In this document: piece after piece, positions 55,224 through 64,000 of the stretch
Layout of the letters: each line of letters opens with the position of its first letter
How positions within the stretch are numbered: the stretch's first letter is position 1
NCBI RefSeq assembly: GCF_002994745.2
Contig: NC_037088.1
Location: 253,001 to 317,000, forward strand
DNA: 64,000 nucleotides
Direction: 5' to 3'
Source of the DNA: Rosa chinensis
Lineage: Eukaryota; Streptophyta; Magnoliopsida; Rosales; Rosaceae
Program-made: the position numbers and the translations under genes
The notes under the pieces: generated by a model
Told to the model about the DNA's origin: nothing
Database searches by the model: none
Seen by the model: the letters and a program-made list of their open reading frames with translations, nothing else

Positions 55224-57729
55224 TGACAGGACCCGCCCCCGGATTTCACCCTAAAATCCGAAGTGGCCCTGCGGGGTCCACCTTAGAAGATATTATTCCA
55301 AAAATTTTGCAGAACCTCCCTTAAAATGGATTACCCAAAACTTGGAGAAATGAAATTTACACTTCTAAATCACCTATCCTTATTCTCCTGGAGCCACGCT
55401 GCTCCCCAAATCAGAACATCTTCCAATTCACATTACACAAATCTCAACTTAATAACATTAATTCCACAGGTAATCAGAGCAATTCTAATAAAAAAGGTAA
55501 ACAAGGAAAACTTAATTCAAAGGAAAACGTGGAAGCCATGCTGTTGACTATGCCTCAACTCCATGTACGCCCGACCTCAACTAATTTCGCTTGCACATTG
55601 GGCATGTGAAACCGAAGGGCCTAGGGGAAAGTAAATAAAAAACGTTAGCGTGAGTGAACAAAAATAATTAATTGAAAAGATAAAGGATTTTATACTTTCC
55701 CACATTTATTCCTTTAAAAACTCGATGCATGCAACAATTGTAAAACATTTGACTTTAAAAACGAGAACCTCGTAAAGACAAGCCAGACCCGCTGGTTAAG
55801 GGAAAATCGGACTAGCCCCGCTAGTCAAAATAACATAAAAGTAGGGGAAGAAGATAGCCATACGAATGAGCCTCCCAGGCTCGGGTGATAGCCTCCCCGG
55901 CTAAAGTACTCCCATATACTCCCATTATATACCCACACGCCACTAAATGTAGCGATTAGGATACTGGGCTTCAGCATTACTGTCACAAAAACAGTAACCA
56001 GCGCCACAAAGGCGGACGGGCTTCGGTGATCCCATCACCTCGCCACAAAGGCGGACATTAATGCTAGCATGATAAATAATCACCCAAAGTATGGCAAAAG
56101 AAATCCGAAAACAAAACCAATTCCAAGATCATCATCAAGGCATTCTCAATGCCAAAACCGAAAGTCGATAAATAAATAAGAAATATAACTCCATCGAAAT
56201 CCCATTTCGAAAATCCTTTAAAAATCTCAAATCGATGAATGAAAATATAATATGCAATTCCGGAAATATATTCGTCGAAAAATCAACATAAATTATAAAT
56301 TCGAATCCGAGCATAACAAAATTAATATCCAAAAATCACAACTGGAATAATTCATAATCACTTCATGAAAATCATCATTGAAGGTAAATCCACGAGATGA
56401 ATCGAAATCACTACCGATAGCAAATCATCATATGCTTAAAATATAAAAGATGATAATTAAATAAAGCATTACTTTAGAGAAATAAATGCATGCATCAATA
56501 TTCAAAATCAAACGTCCACTCACAGTACTATACAGGCGATCACGCATACGAGTTCCTTTGTCGAGCTATGTACATCGCCCTGTACACAATTATATTCCGT
56601 GAATAACTATTCAACAATTTAATACGATTCCTAAAATCAAATCCTCATAATCACATCTCCACTTCTTCTCTAATTCAACCCAAATTATACTACTAATACC
56701 AATTTGATAATTTAAAGGTTTTGAGGCAGAACCAAGAGATATCCGACGGTCGGATTCTCGTAAATCGATAATGGAATTCTAAATTTTGGAAATTTCATAA
56801 TCAACACAATTTTTCTTCAATTCTAACCAAATTCACATTTACGAGCTCTATATCAAATATAGGATTTAATAGGCTAAAAAAATCAAAGCCAGAAAACTGC
56901 CCTACACGCCGCCACCGTCTCCAATGGCCACCAAATTTTGGCAGCAGCACCTACTCAACAAACCCAAAAACTTTCTCAACTGTGTCAAAGTCAGAAAATG
57001 AGTAGAAGTACCTCAACAATTAAGGAGAAGTTTGAGATTTGTGAATAGTGACCCAGAATTTCAAACCCTCGATTCTTCCCTCTCACTTCAAATCGCTGTA
57101 AAAGGTTCATGGAGCATCATCTAAGTCTCAAGGCACTTCCAATGGACTAAGGTTTACCGCCATAGGTGGCCGGAATCGGGAGATATCGGCGTTGACTCAA
57201 AACTGCTACAGTGACTGTCCTCTTCTTCTCATTGCTGCACCTTCCACAGTTCAAATTAAGCTACCAAACGAACCCAGAAATGAAGAGAAGGAAGAGAGCT
57301 TTCCAATGATAGCTTATGCGTCAAAATCCGTCGCCGGATGAAGAAGTTATGGCCGGAAGAAGGTGAAGAGGTCGGAGAGGAAGAGAGAATCGGGGAGAGA
57401 GAAGAGAGAGAGCTCGGTAAGTTTCTAGAAAAATAGAAACTTACCATAGTAACTCGGCTATTTATAGACAAATTACCATAAACAGTAACTTTGGTATTTT
57501 AGCCATAACTTTCGTATATGAACTCCGATTTTTACTTATCACATATGCACGCACTCGGTTTAATGTCCTCTACAACTTTCATGAAGGAAATTTTCTCAAA
57601 TTTTGACCCGAATAAAAAATCATATTTTAGGGCCCCCCAAAAGTACCGAAACGACAGTAAAAGTAAAAATAGTTTACAGTCCAAATGACTAGTAAATCGG
57701 TAAATTCAGGTTCGGGACGTTATATAACA
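55224..57729 (-). mobile_element. Solo LTR of a gypsy-type element, about 2.5 kb
   Basis: In minus-strand sense it starts TGTTATATAACGTCCCGAACC and ends GGCGGGTCCTGTCA, the terminal style of plant Tekay/Del-like gypsy LTRs. A TATAAATAGC box lies near 57468-57459. The same end sequence recurs at 63873. No pol sequence inside. Flanks (TACCC left, ACTGC right) do not match, so either the ends are off by a few bases or the target duplication was lost. Confidence 0.75.
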
Positions 57730-59014
57730 ACTGCAACAAAAAATGAAACAATTTTTGGAAGAACAGAGACATGACAAAGATCAACAAACAGGCATGAATG
57801 AAAACATATGAATCTAAAACTCGATCAACTAGATTATTAGCTTCTAGTTTTGACATGAATGAAAACACAGAGTAACTGACAAAAATGCACAGTATGTTTG
57901 TTTCGCATTAATAGTAGTTTTTCAAAAGCATGCTAATAGCATTTGGAAACAGTATTAGTAGCTTCTTTCTTTTGCAGTATATCAGTTATTTAGAAAAAAC
58001 AGAAAAACTAACTAGAGGTTTGTTTTACAATAGTAGCCTTTCAAAACTATTTTCAGAGAGTTAGTATCTCAAAATCAATATACAAATGAAACTCATGAAT
58101 GTCAATCTCAAATTTTGAGCAAAACAATCATATAATTACAGTAACTACTTGGACAAAATGTTACAGCTTGATGAGAATCACAAATATTTAACGTTTTAGA
58201 TACCAAGCAAACACAAATGATTCAATAAGATAAATATAAGAAAATATAAATGAAAGTCAAAGAAGTAGCTACCAGCTTTGAAATTTTCTCTGTTTTCAGA
58301 AAACAAAGAAATAGATGCCCTGATTATTGCCACAATCTATACAAATTTCATCAGATCGATCATCTCACTTTGCAAATCAAACAATTTTGAAACTCAACTA
58401 TCCAATTCATGCTCCAATTTCAAATTACAGAACAAAAAAAAAAGTAGGATAATCCATTTCTGAAGTACCTTTGCTGGAAGGTTCTGAGAGGTGGAGGTCA
58501 GAGATTTGGGCAAATCGGAAGATACTGGTAATGGCTTGGCCAAATCAGAAGATACTAGTAGCAAATCGAAAGATACTGAGTTGGTTCAGATCCACCACGT
58601 TCTTGATCTCGATGTTGTACCTGGCCTTGAGCCTCTTGATGACCTTAGCCATGTTGGTGCCGAGCACAACGACCCTAGGGTTTTGAAAGAAGGCCTTCGA
58701 CGAAGGAAAGTTAGTCGGACCACCGTGGGAGTAGTCGGGGCCTCGCCGCCGCCACTGGAGGATAACATGAGAGATCGGGCTAAGGCTCCAGCTCTGGCTC
58801 CGGCTCCGGCTCCTGTGAGAGTCCAAGGCATCGGCTCTTGAATCATCGATGAGAGAGAAAGAAGTGAAGAGAGAGAGAGAGAGAGGAGAGAGATCTGCAA
58901 TTTAATTGTAAAGCCAGATGCAATTGGTTTTGTTCGGTTAAAGGACAAAATCGTCATAGAGGAAATAATTTGAAGATATAAGTGGCCTTATGTGTACAGA
59001 AAAACTTGTTGGCC
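57730..59014. other. Repeat-derived DNA with a captured exonuclease-like fragment
   Basis: AT-rich, with scattered ACTACT-type motifs at its left. A GC-rich core spans 58470-58860, and a (GA)n tract occupies 58865-58893. The end (GTGGCCTTATGTGTAC...) resembles the start of the repeat near 8470-8500. Probably one transposon carrying gene DNA, ends not found. Confidence 0.4.
58586..58826 (-). pseudogene. 3'-5' exonuclease (Werner-like) domain fragment
   Basis: The minus frame holds FFQNPRVVVLGTNMAKVIKR, then KARYNIEIKNVVDLNQL. This resembles the middle of plant Werner-syndrome-like 3'-5' exonuclease domains (N-P-x-x-x-V-G...Y-x-I-x-x-x-x-V-D-L), from memory. The catalytic D-x-E start and the end of the domain are absent. 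A short captured or decayed fragment. Confidence 0.45.
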
Positions 59015-59017
59015 TTA

Positions 59018-59311
59018 GAGCAACTCCAACAGCTTCTCTATAATTTTTGTATTATAGGGAAGCAAAAGTCAAACCTTTAAGCAATTTTTCTTCTTCAAAT
59101 CCAACAAATTCCCTAGTTTACAGCAATCTCTAAAATATCCAAATTCCCCTTAAAATTTTAGAGATTGCTGTAAATTTAGGGAATTTTGTTTTCTCTCTCC
59201 TCATTTTCCCCAAAATAGAGAAAGTTATAGGGAATCTGTTGGAGCAAAAGAGGCTCGTTTTTCCCTAAAATAGAGAAAAACTAAAATATAGGGAAGCTGT
59301 TAGAATTACTC
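59018..59311. mobile_element. Tourist/PIF-Harbinger-like MITE, 294 bp
   Basis: Terminal inverted repeats GAGCAACTCCAACAGCTTC and (complement of the right end) GAGTAATTCTAACAGCTTCC. TTA precedes (59015-59017) and follows (59312-59314), the target of PIF/Harbinger elements. Interior repeats CCCTAAAATAGAGAAA. It lies about 330 bases upstream of the ClpT start codon. Confidence 0.65.
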
Positions 59312-59314
59312 TTA

Positions 59315-59637
59315 TGACTAATTAAAGTTTTAAAATGATATTTGCATGTAATTTTCTATTTATTGTGCTATGAAAAAGCTGTAATTTTTGTGGTTTTCTG
59401 ATTTTTTTTTTTTGGAATTGATTTTGTGGTTTTCTGATAAAAAATATTAAAAAGATAAAATTGCGTCGTTGTGATTATACAAGCGACGACATGCCGCTGT
59501 CCAAAGGAGCCGTGTTGAGCTCATCGAATACACAATCTGTTGTTCGGTGTTTCCCCTCCAAGCTGAAGCAGAGACGGCGGAAGAATTCTGCCCCGCCACC
59601 AAAATCTCAATCTCAGTCGGGTTTGTGTTAATTAAGC
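59315..59637 (+). promoter_or_regulatory. Promoter and 5' leader region of the ClpT gene
   Basis: Between the MITE and the ATG. AT-rich to about 59460, then GC-richer leader-like DNA. No single TATA box could be assigned. Confidence 0.4.
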
Positions 59638-61495
59638 ATGACCTCCGTTTCCATAACACTGTCAGCTCTCTCAGTCTCACTCTCTACCACCGAACCACCT
59701 TCCCTTGGAAACCCTAGCAATTCAACACCCTGCAGCCTATCTACCTCATTCCTCGGCAGAAAGCTCTCCGTTGGAGTTCCACATTCAAACAAGTTGGCTT
59801 TAAAACATCCAACAGCTGTCGCCACCGTTCTCTTCAGCCTCCCAACAGGGTAAGGTTTCCAAATCCTCCAATTTGTTCCTTTTCTATACATATATATAAA
59901 TGAATGAATGAATTTGTTTGTCTCCTTTTTCCAGGAAACCAGAGAGGATTTCTTCTGGGAAAAGCTCACAGTGAGTTTTCAGTTTGTTTTCATTTCATCT
60001 TGTTTTATGAGAGCTATACTGTGGATTGAATTCCCCGTTTCTTTAGATGGTCGGCCAGAGCGATTAAGTCGTTTGCTATGGGTGAATTGGAAGCAAGGAA
60101 GCTCAAGTATCCCAATACTGGCACGGAAGCCCTTCTAATGGGAATTTTAGTCGAGGGTATTTCCGCCTGCTTCTCACTTGTATTTCTGCTTTCAAGGTTT
60201 ATTTTTTTAGTGGATTAGAGTTTTAGTTCGTATTTGAGACCAGAAAGTCTACCTCATAATTTTTCTATCCTGCAAAAGCGTCCTTAACAATTTGCTTTAA
60301 TTGCTGATTGGGACTATATATTTAAGGACTCGAGAAATGCTATTTCTTGTATACAGCATGTATATATTCTGACTAATGTTTGGTTTTGAATTTCTAATTG
60401 ATGTTTCTGAGTTGATGATCTCATAACTTGGATTAATAGTGTAAAAATCACAGAGCAAGGCGGTATGTGTGTAAATCTTTATTCTGATTTTGTTATCTTC
60501 GTAGAACCTAAAACAGGAATACTTGCTTACCCATTTCATGAATCATAGACTGAGAATTGTCTTCTTTTTTTTCCACACTGTTTAAAGTCTTATGTCTACT
60601 GTGATGTCGTTGCTTTTTAGAACTTAATTGGGATGACAGGATTATAATTTATAAATTGTTTACTTCGAGAGTTATTTCATGCTAGGAACTCATCTGGCAA
60701 TGGCTTCCATTTGCTTTTGCAGTGTTCATGTTACTTGATTATGAGATGGATTGTAGTATTTGTTCCAACCCATGACATAAACAAAAACAAGGATAATCTT
60801 TTTATTATTTCTCTGTTCAGGAACAAGTATAGCTGCGAAGTTTCTCAGAGCTAATGGAATCACGCTTTTCAAGGTTCGAGAAGAAACTGTAAAGTTACTT
60901 GGAAAGTCAGACATGTACTTTTTCAGCCCCGAGCATCCTCCATTGACCGAGCCAGCTCAGAGGGCCCTTGACTGGGCTGTGGATCAAAAACTGAAGTCAG
61001 GTTGTGCAAATTTATATCAGAAACTCTAGTGATGGTGGTTTTGTGGTTTATTTTTATCAAGAACTGTCATAATTTTTTGTTGCTAGTTAAATTTAATGGA
61101 AATAGACCTCTAATCTTGGTAATATCTCCATTATTTTACTCCATATGTTTAGGGATATGCTCCAACTTTTTCCTCCAGACATTTATGCTCTGCATGCATA
61201 ATTTACTTGTAGTGTGATTTTTATGTGACTTGTTATTTAGATTCTCTTGTCTAATGCAGGAGACAGTGGGGAAATAACAGTAACTCATCTGCTTCTCGGG
61301 ATTTGGTCTGAAAAAGAGTCAGCAGGTCACAAGATCTTGGTGTCCCTTGGTTTTGATGATGAGAAAGCAAAAGAGCTTTCTGTATCTGTAAGTATTAGGC
61401 TGGATTTTGCTCTTGAAAAAGATACCATTTAGGAGCTCTAATAGAATTCTTCTTTTGTGCAGATGGACAAGGATTATGTTCCTAGCTATAAATAA
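59638..61495 (+). CDS. CLPT: Plastid Clp protease accessory subunit ClpT
   Basis: Six exons join in phase to 232 aa: 59638-59849, 59935-59970, 60047-60156, 60821-61000, 61260-61387 and 61463-61495, all GT...AG introns. Residues 1-70 are Ser/Thr-rich and poor in acidic residues, a chloroplast transit peptide. From W84-S-A-R-A-I-K the protein is a double Clp-N domain: AMGELEARKLKYPNTGTEAL, GTSIAAKFLRANGITLFKVR, MYFFSPEHPPLTEPAQRA, VTHLLLGIWSEKESAGHKIL. ClpT1/ClpT2 are land-plant proteins that resemble the N-domain of ClpC chaperones and bind the stromal ClpPR core. They lack ATPase and protease activity. Length fits the family (~235-240 aa). I cannot decide between the T1 and T2 paralogues. Confidence 0.92.
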
Positions 61496-62592
61496 GGATG
61501 CCATAATGCCTCTTCTCAAACAATCTTCTAATCGCACCTTCTGAAACATTTGCTGATACAACATCCAAATAATGTTGCTTCTTGGTCCAACCTGTTGAGC
61601 TGCAAGTGGGTGGAGTTCTGGATTGAATAGCAATGCTTTCTCTGACATAATTTGCAATTCTTTGTATGAGGAAGTTCATGGAATTCAAAAACTCCATGAA
61701 GCATTAACAGGGGCCTCAATGATACCTCATTACCGCTGAGGTTGCTTGAAAAAAAAAGAAAGTAACTTTGTTTTTCTTACCGATTTTCATTGGCTTCTCA
61801 CTCTCTTCTGCTGGTATATTATCAACTGTACCTTCTTGCTGTACTTTTTTTGCTAAGGAAATTCTCATTCAAAAGAAGAAAAAAGAAAAGGATTGATCAT
61901 TATATTTAGATTCAATTAAGTTATTCTTCTGGTTTTACATTTTTGTTTCTTTACTTATCCTTTTCCTTTTCTCCAAGCAGAATAGTTCAACATACGTGAT
62001 ATTCCACGTCAATTTTTGTATTATTTTTTTGAATACTTTCGGTAAAGTTTGCCCTTACTACCGGAGCCTTATTATTGGGTCTTCTTATTTGAACACAACA
62101 AATATCTCAGGGTACCCAACACTTCAATTTACCTGAGTAATTGAGTTTTCAATTTTGCCCTATCAGCAATAATACAAACCCAGCAAACTCGACATTCATC
62201 AAAGTCAAGTGGGGGTGAACAAAAATGCATGCTCGATTTAAGAACCGCTCGTCTTGGGTTGGGAGTCGGTGACGACCTTATGGGCACTTTGCCTAGATTT
62301 CGACCTAGATCAGGACCTTCTTGCTTCCTTTTTCCCTTTTAGTTTTTCTTTTCGTTTGATATGTGTGTCTTTGCGATCCTCTCGATTCCAGACTTCATTT
62401 CGATCACTCATTTCTTTTTTGGATCCGTGTATATCATTGGGCATCTCTGTTTACAGTGATCCTTATCCTATGTCTTCAGACGTCGTTTGTAAATGGGCTC
62501 CTTCAAGCTTCGTGTTAAGCGGGTTTCCTCGCCCTTACGGCCTTACACATGGATAATCACCTGATCGTGCAACAAGGGACTGATCGTGCTTT
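61496..62592. other. ClpT 3' region and intergenic DNA
   Basis: No gene recognised. The minus frame at 61697-61319 overlaps the ClpT 3' end and has no known domain. A plus frame at 62254-62556 is uncharacterised and interrupted by the TRIM insertion region. Confidence 0.4.
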
Positions 62593-62946
62593 TGATAAAG
62601 TAATCTGGGGTTCACATCCAAAACCAATTGGCAATGGATGGAGTGGCCCAAACCCTTATAAACTCATAGGCAAGGTCCCATTTTTCCCATGTGGGATATA
62701 TATATTCTCAACACGCCCCCGCACGTGTGGCGAATTTTCAAGCCATACACGTGGACAATTTTTGGGTGACGTGGAGCCCGTGTGGCCGTTAGGCATGCAC
62801 ACGTGGGTTACCCGCTCTGATACCATGATAAAGTAATCTGGGGTTCACATCCAAAACCAATTGGCAATGGATGGAGTGGCCCAAACCCTTATAAACTCAT
62901 AGGCAAGGTCCCATTTTTCCCATGTGGGATATATATATTCTCAACA
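62593..62946 (-). mobile_element. TRIM (terminal-repeat retrotransposon in miniature), 354 bp
   Basis: Two identical 121-bp LTRs (62946-62826 and 62713-62593; minus sense TGTTGAGAATATATATATCC...ACTTTATCA) flank a 112-bp interior. The interior begins with the tRNA-Met primer site TGGTATCAGAGC (62825-62814) directly after the LTR and ends with a GCGGGGGCG purine tract directly before the 3' LTR. No coding capacity, so it would be mobilised in trans. Flanks GCTTT and GGGTG do not form a target duplication. Confidence 0.92.
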
Positions 62947-63209
62947 GGGTGACTGCCACTTTAATCCCTCTGTAAATCTTCTTCCTTTTTCTTTTCTTCA
63001 AGTTTTTTTGATTCATTTGGCGGTGGAGGAAGTTCTTCGATGCGGAGGTGATGCAATTTGTTATTCCTTGTTGTATATTTGGACTAATGAAGTTTAGGTG
63101 TATGTTGATTGGATTCATATGACTCCCAAGAACTCTCAATCTTGTCAGATCGTGTAGCTTGGTGTAGGCCTTTATTTTTTTTGAAAAGAAAAGTTACAAA
63201 TTAAAACCT
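62947..63209. other. Intergenic, no gene recognised
   Basis: Short AT-rich DNA between the TRIM and the RNase H-like fragment. Nothing coding recognised. Confidence 0.4.
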
Positions 63210-63242
63210 CTAATACAACCCGACCCTAATCAGTAAAAAAAA

Positions 63243-63490
63243 AAAAAACTGCACTCTTAATTTGAGGGGGATAAGATCCATCAAGTCAGCATTCATGCCT
63301 CTTGTGCGGTTAAGGTTTGCAAGAGCATCTGCCAGAAAGTTCGCTTCTCTGAACACATGTTGAAAAGAGCAGGTATCAAAGCATCCATAGATTTGCTTAA
63401 CATCTTGTATAATTGTCTTGAGCCTCCAAGGCGTATTACAAGCGCCATTGATGCAATCAATCACCAACTTTGAGTCTCCTTCCGCGACTA
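63243..63490 (-). pseudogene. RNase H-like (RVT_3) domain fragment
   Basis: The minus frame reads VAEGDSKLVIDCINGACNTP, then FQHVFREANFLADALANL, the second half of the plant RNase H-type domain found in LINE-derived genes. E-G-D-S and A-D-A-L-A are visible. The first half with the leading Asp is missing and no start is seen. Likely debris of a non-LTR element or RNase H-like gene. Confidence 0.65.
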
Positions 63491-63775
63491 TCTTTTTTAT
63501 ATGTTTTTCTCTTGCACTATGGAGGTGTTTGCTTCGTTTCGTATCATGCTTGTGCAAATAACAGAGTTGCGCTCTATTTTCTCTATGGAGGTGCTATGTG
63601 GTCTAACCCCAGCCTCCAAGTTGCTTTGGAAAGTGGTTGTTTGCACCTTAATTTGGCACATCTGAAGTGAAAGGTGAGAGATTCAAGCTGTGCCCTCTTC
63701 TCATGGTTAAGGAGTCTGCTCAGCTAGTCTTTAAGTCTTATCCTTCATCAGACCACACCATTCCTATTTTTAAAA

Positions 63776-63872
63776 TGTTGGAATTGTCGCTACTCCAATG
63801 CACTACCCATTGCTTCAAGCCAGTTACTTGGTGGCCCCCGCTTGAGCATTGGTTGAAAGTAAATACGGATAG
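63776..63872 (+). pseudogene. RNase H-like domain N-terminal fragment cut by an LTR
   Basis: The plus frame around VTWWPPLEHWLKVNTD matches the entry to the same RNase H-type domain (W-x-P-P...W-x-K-V-N-x-D). It is broken off at 63873 by the LTR, just after the first catalytic Asp. Orientation is opposite to the fragment at 63490-63243. Confidence 0.5.
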
Positions 63873-64000
63873 TGACAGGACCTGCCTCAGATTTCACCCT
63901 AAAACCCGAAGTAGTCCTGCAGAGCCCACCTTAGAAAAAATTCTATAAAAAATTGGCGGAACTTCCCCTAGAAGTGGATTACCCAAACCTGTGAACAATA
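63873..64000 (-). mobile_element. End of a second 2.5-kb-family gypsy LTR, runs off the window
   Basis: TGACAGGACCTGCCTCAGAT... matches the left end of 55224-57729 over the 128 bases visible (same orientation), with scattered differences. Whether it is solo or part of a full element cannot be seen. Confidence 0.75.

Noticed and set aside
55219..57734. Target duplication for the 2.5-kb solo LTR
   Set aside because: TACCC and ACTGC do not match under any boundary I tried, so the insertion is called on LTR termini alone.

Overview
This window is nuclear DNA of a dicot plant. It is AT-rich, has multi-exon genes with GT/AG introns, and is packed with plant transposons. Remembered resemblance of the gypsy gag and the host genes points to Rosaceae, but that is inference. 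I see no rRNA, tRNA or CRISPR array. Three host genes look intact: an MFSD12-type major facilitator transporter (5527-16340, minus, 12 exons, 440 aa), a GPI-anchored-type lipid transfer protein (41490-42336, minus, 3 exons, 206 aa) and a plastid ClpT accessory subunit of the Clp protease (59638-61495, plus, 6 exons, 232 aa). For all three I joined the exons by hand, and the splice phases agree.

Layout: 1-5500 holds retrotransposon pieces, including a gypsy 5' LTR with broken gag at 2630-4806. 5527-17300 is the transporter gene with several elements in its introns. 17508 to about 39558 is a decayed endogenous pararetrovirus (Caulimoviridae) on the minus strand. Its 3' end is three tandem promoter-bearing units, followed upstream by remnants of a last ORF, polymerase, coat protein and movement protein, then a primer-binding site and the end of a further ORF. 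Later insertions broke it: a 503-bp solo LTR, a 615-bp hAT-type MITE with a perfect 8-bp target duplication, and a 6.4-kb CACTA transposon (32940-39356). The CACTA element carries same-strand, intron-containing fragments of AIR9, a receptor-like kinase and cytosolic prolyl-tRNA synthetase. A 4304-bp block was then duplicated in tandem (25439-29742 and 29791-34094), with 48 bp of filler between the copies.

39560-43500 holds a minisatellite, a 243-bp Helitron and the lipid transfer gene. 43490-52915 is a decayed Copia element split by a 5.6-kb LTR element (44763-50324), which itself contains another repeat. 52970-59311 is a nest of A-rich repeats, a 1.44-kb MULE with a perfect 9-bp target duplication, a 2.5-kb solo LTR, a probable exonuclease gene fragment and a MITE. 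After the ClpT gene come a 354-bp TRIM element, RNase H-like fragments and one end of a second copy of the 2.5-kb LTR family.

The most notable structures are the gene-capturing CACTA element inside a viral insertion, the tandem duplication with inverted-copy filler, and the three viral promoter copies that face the transporter gene in its own direction.
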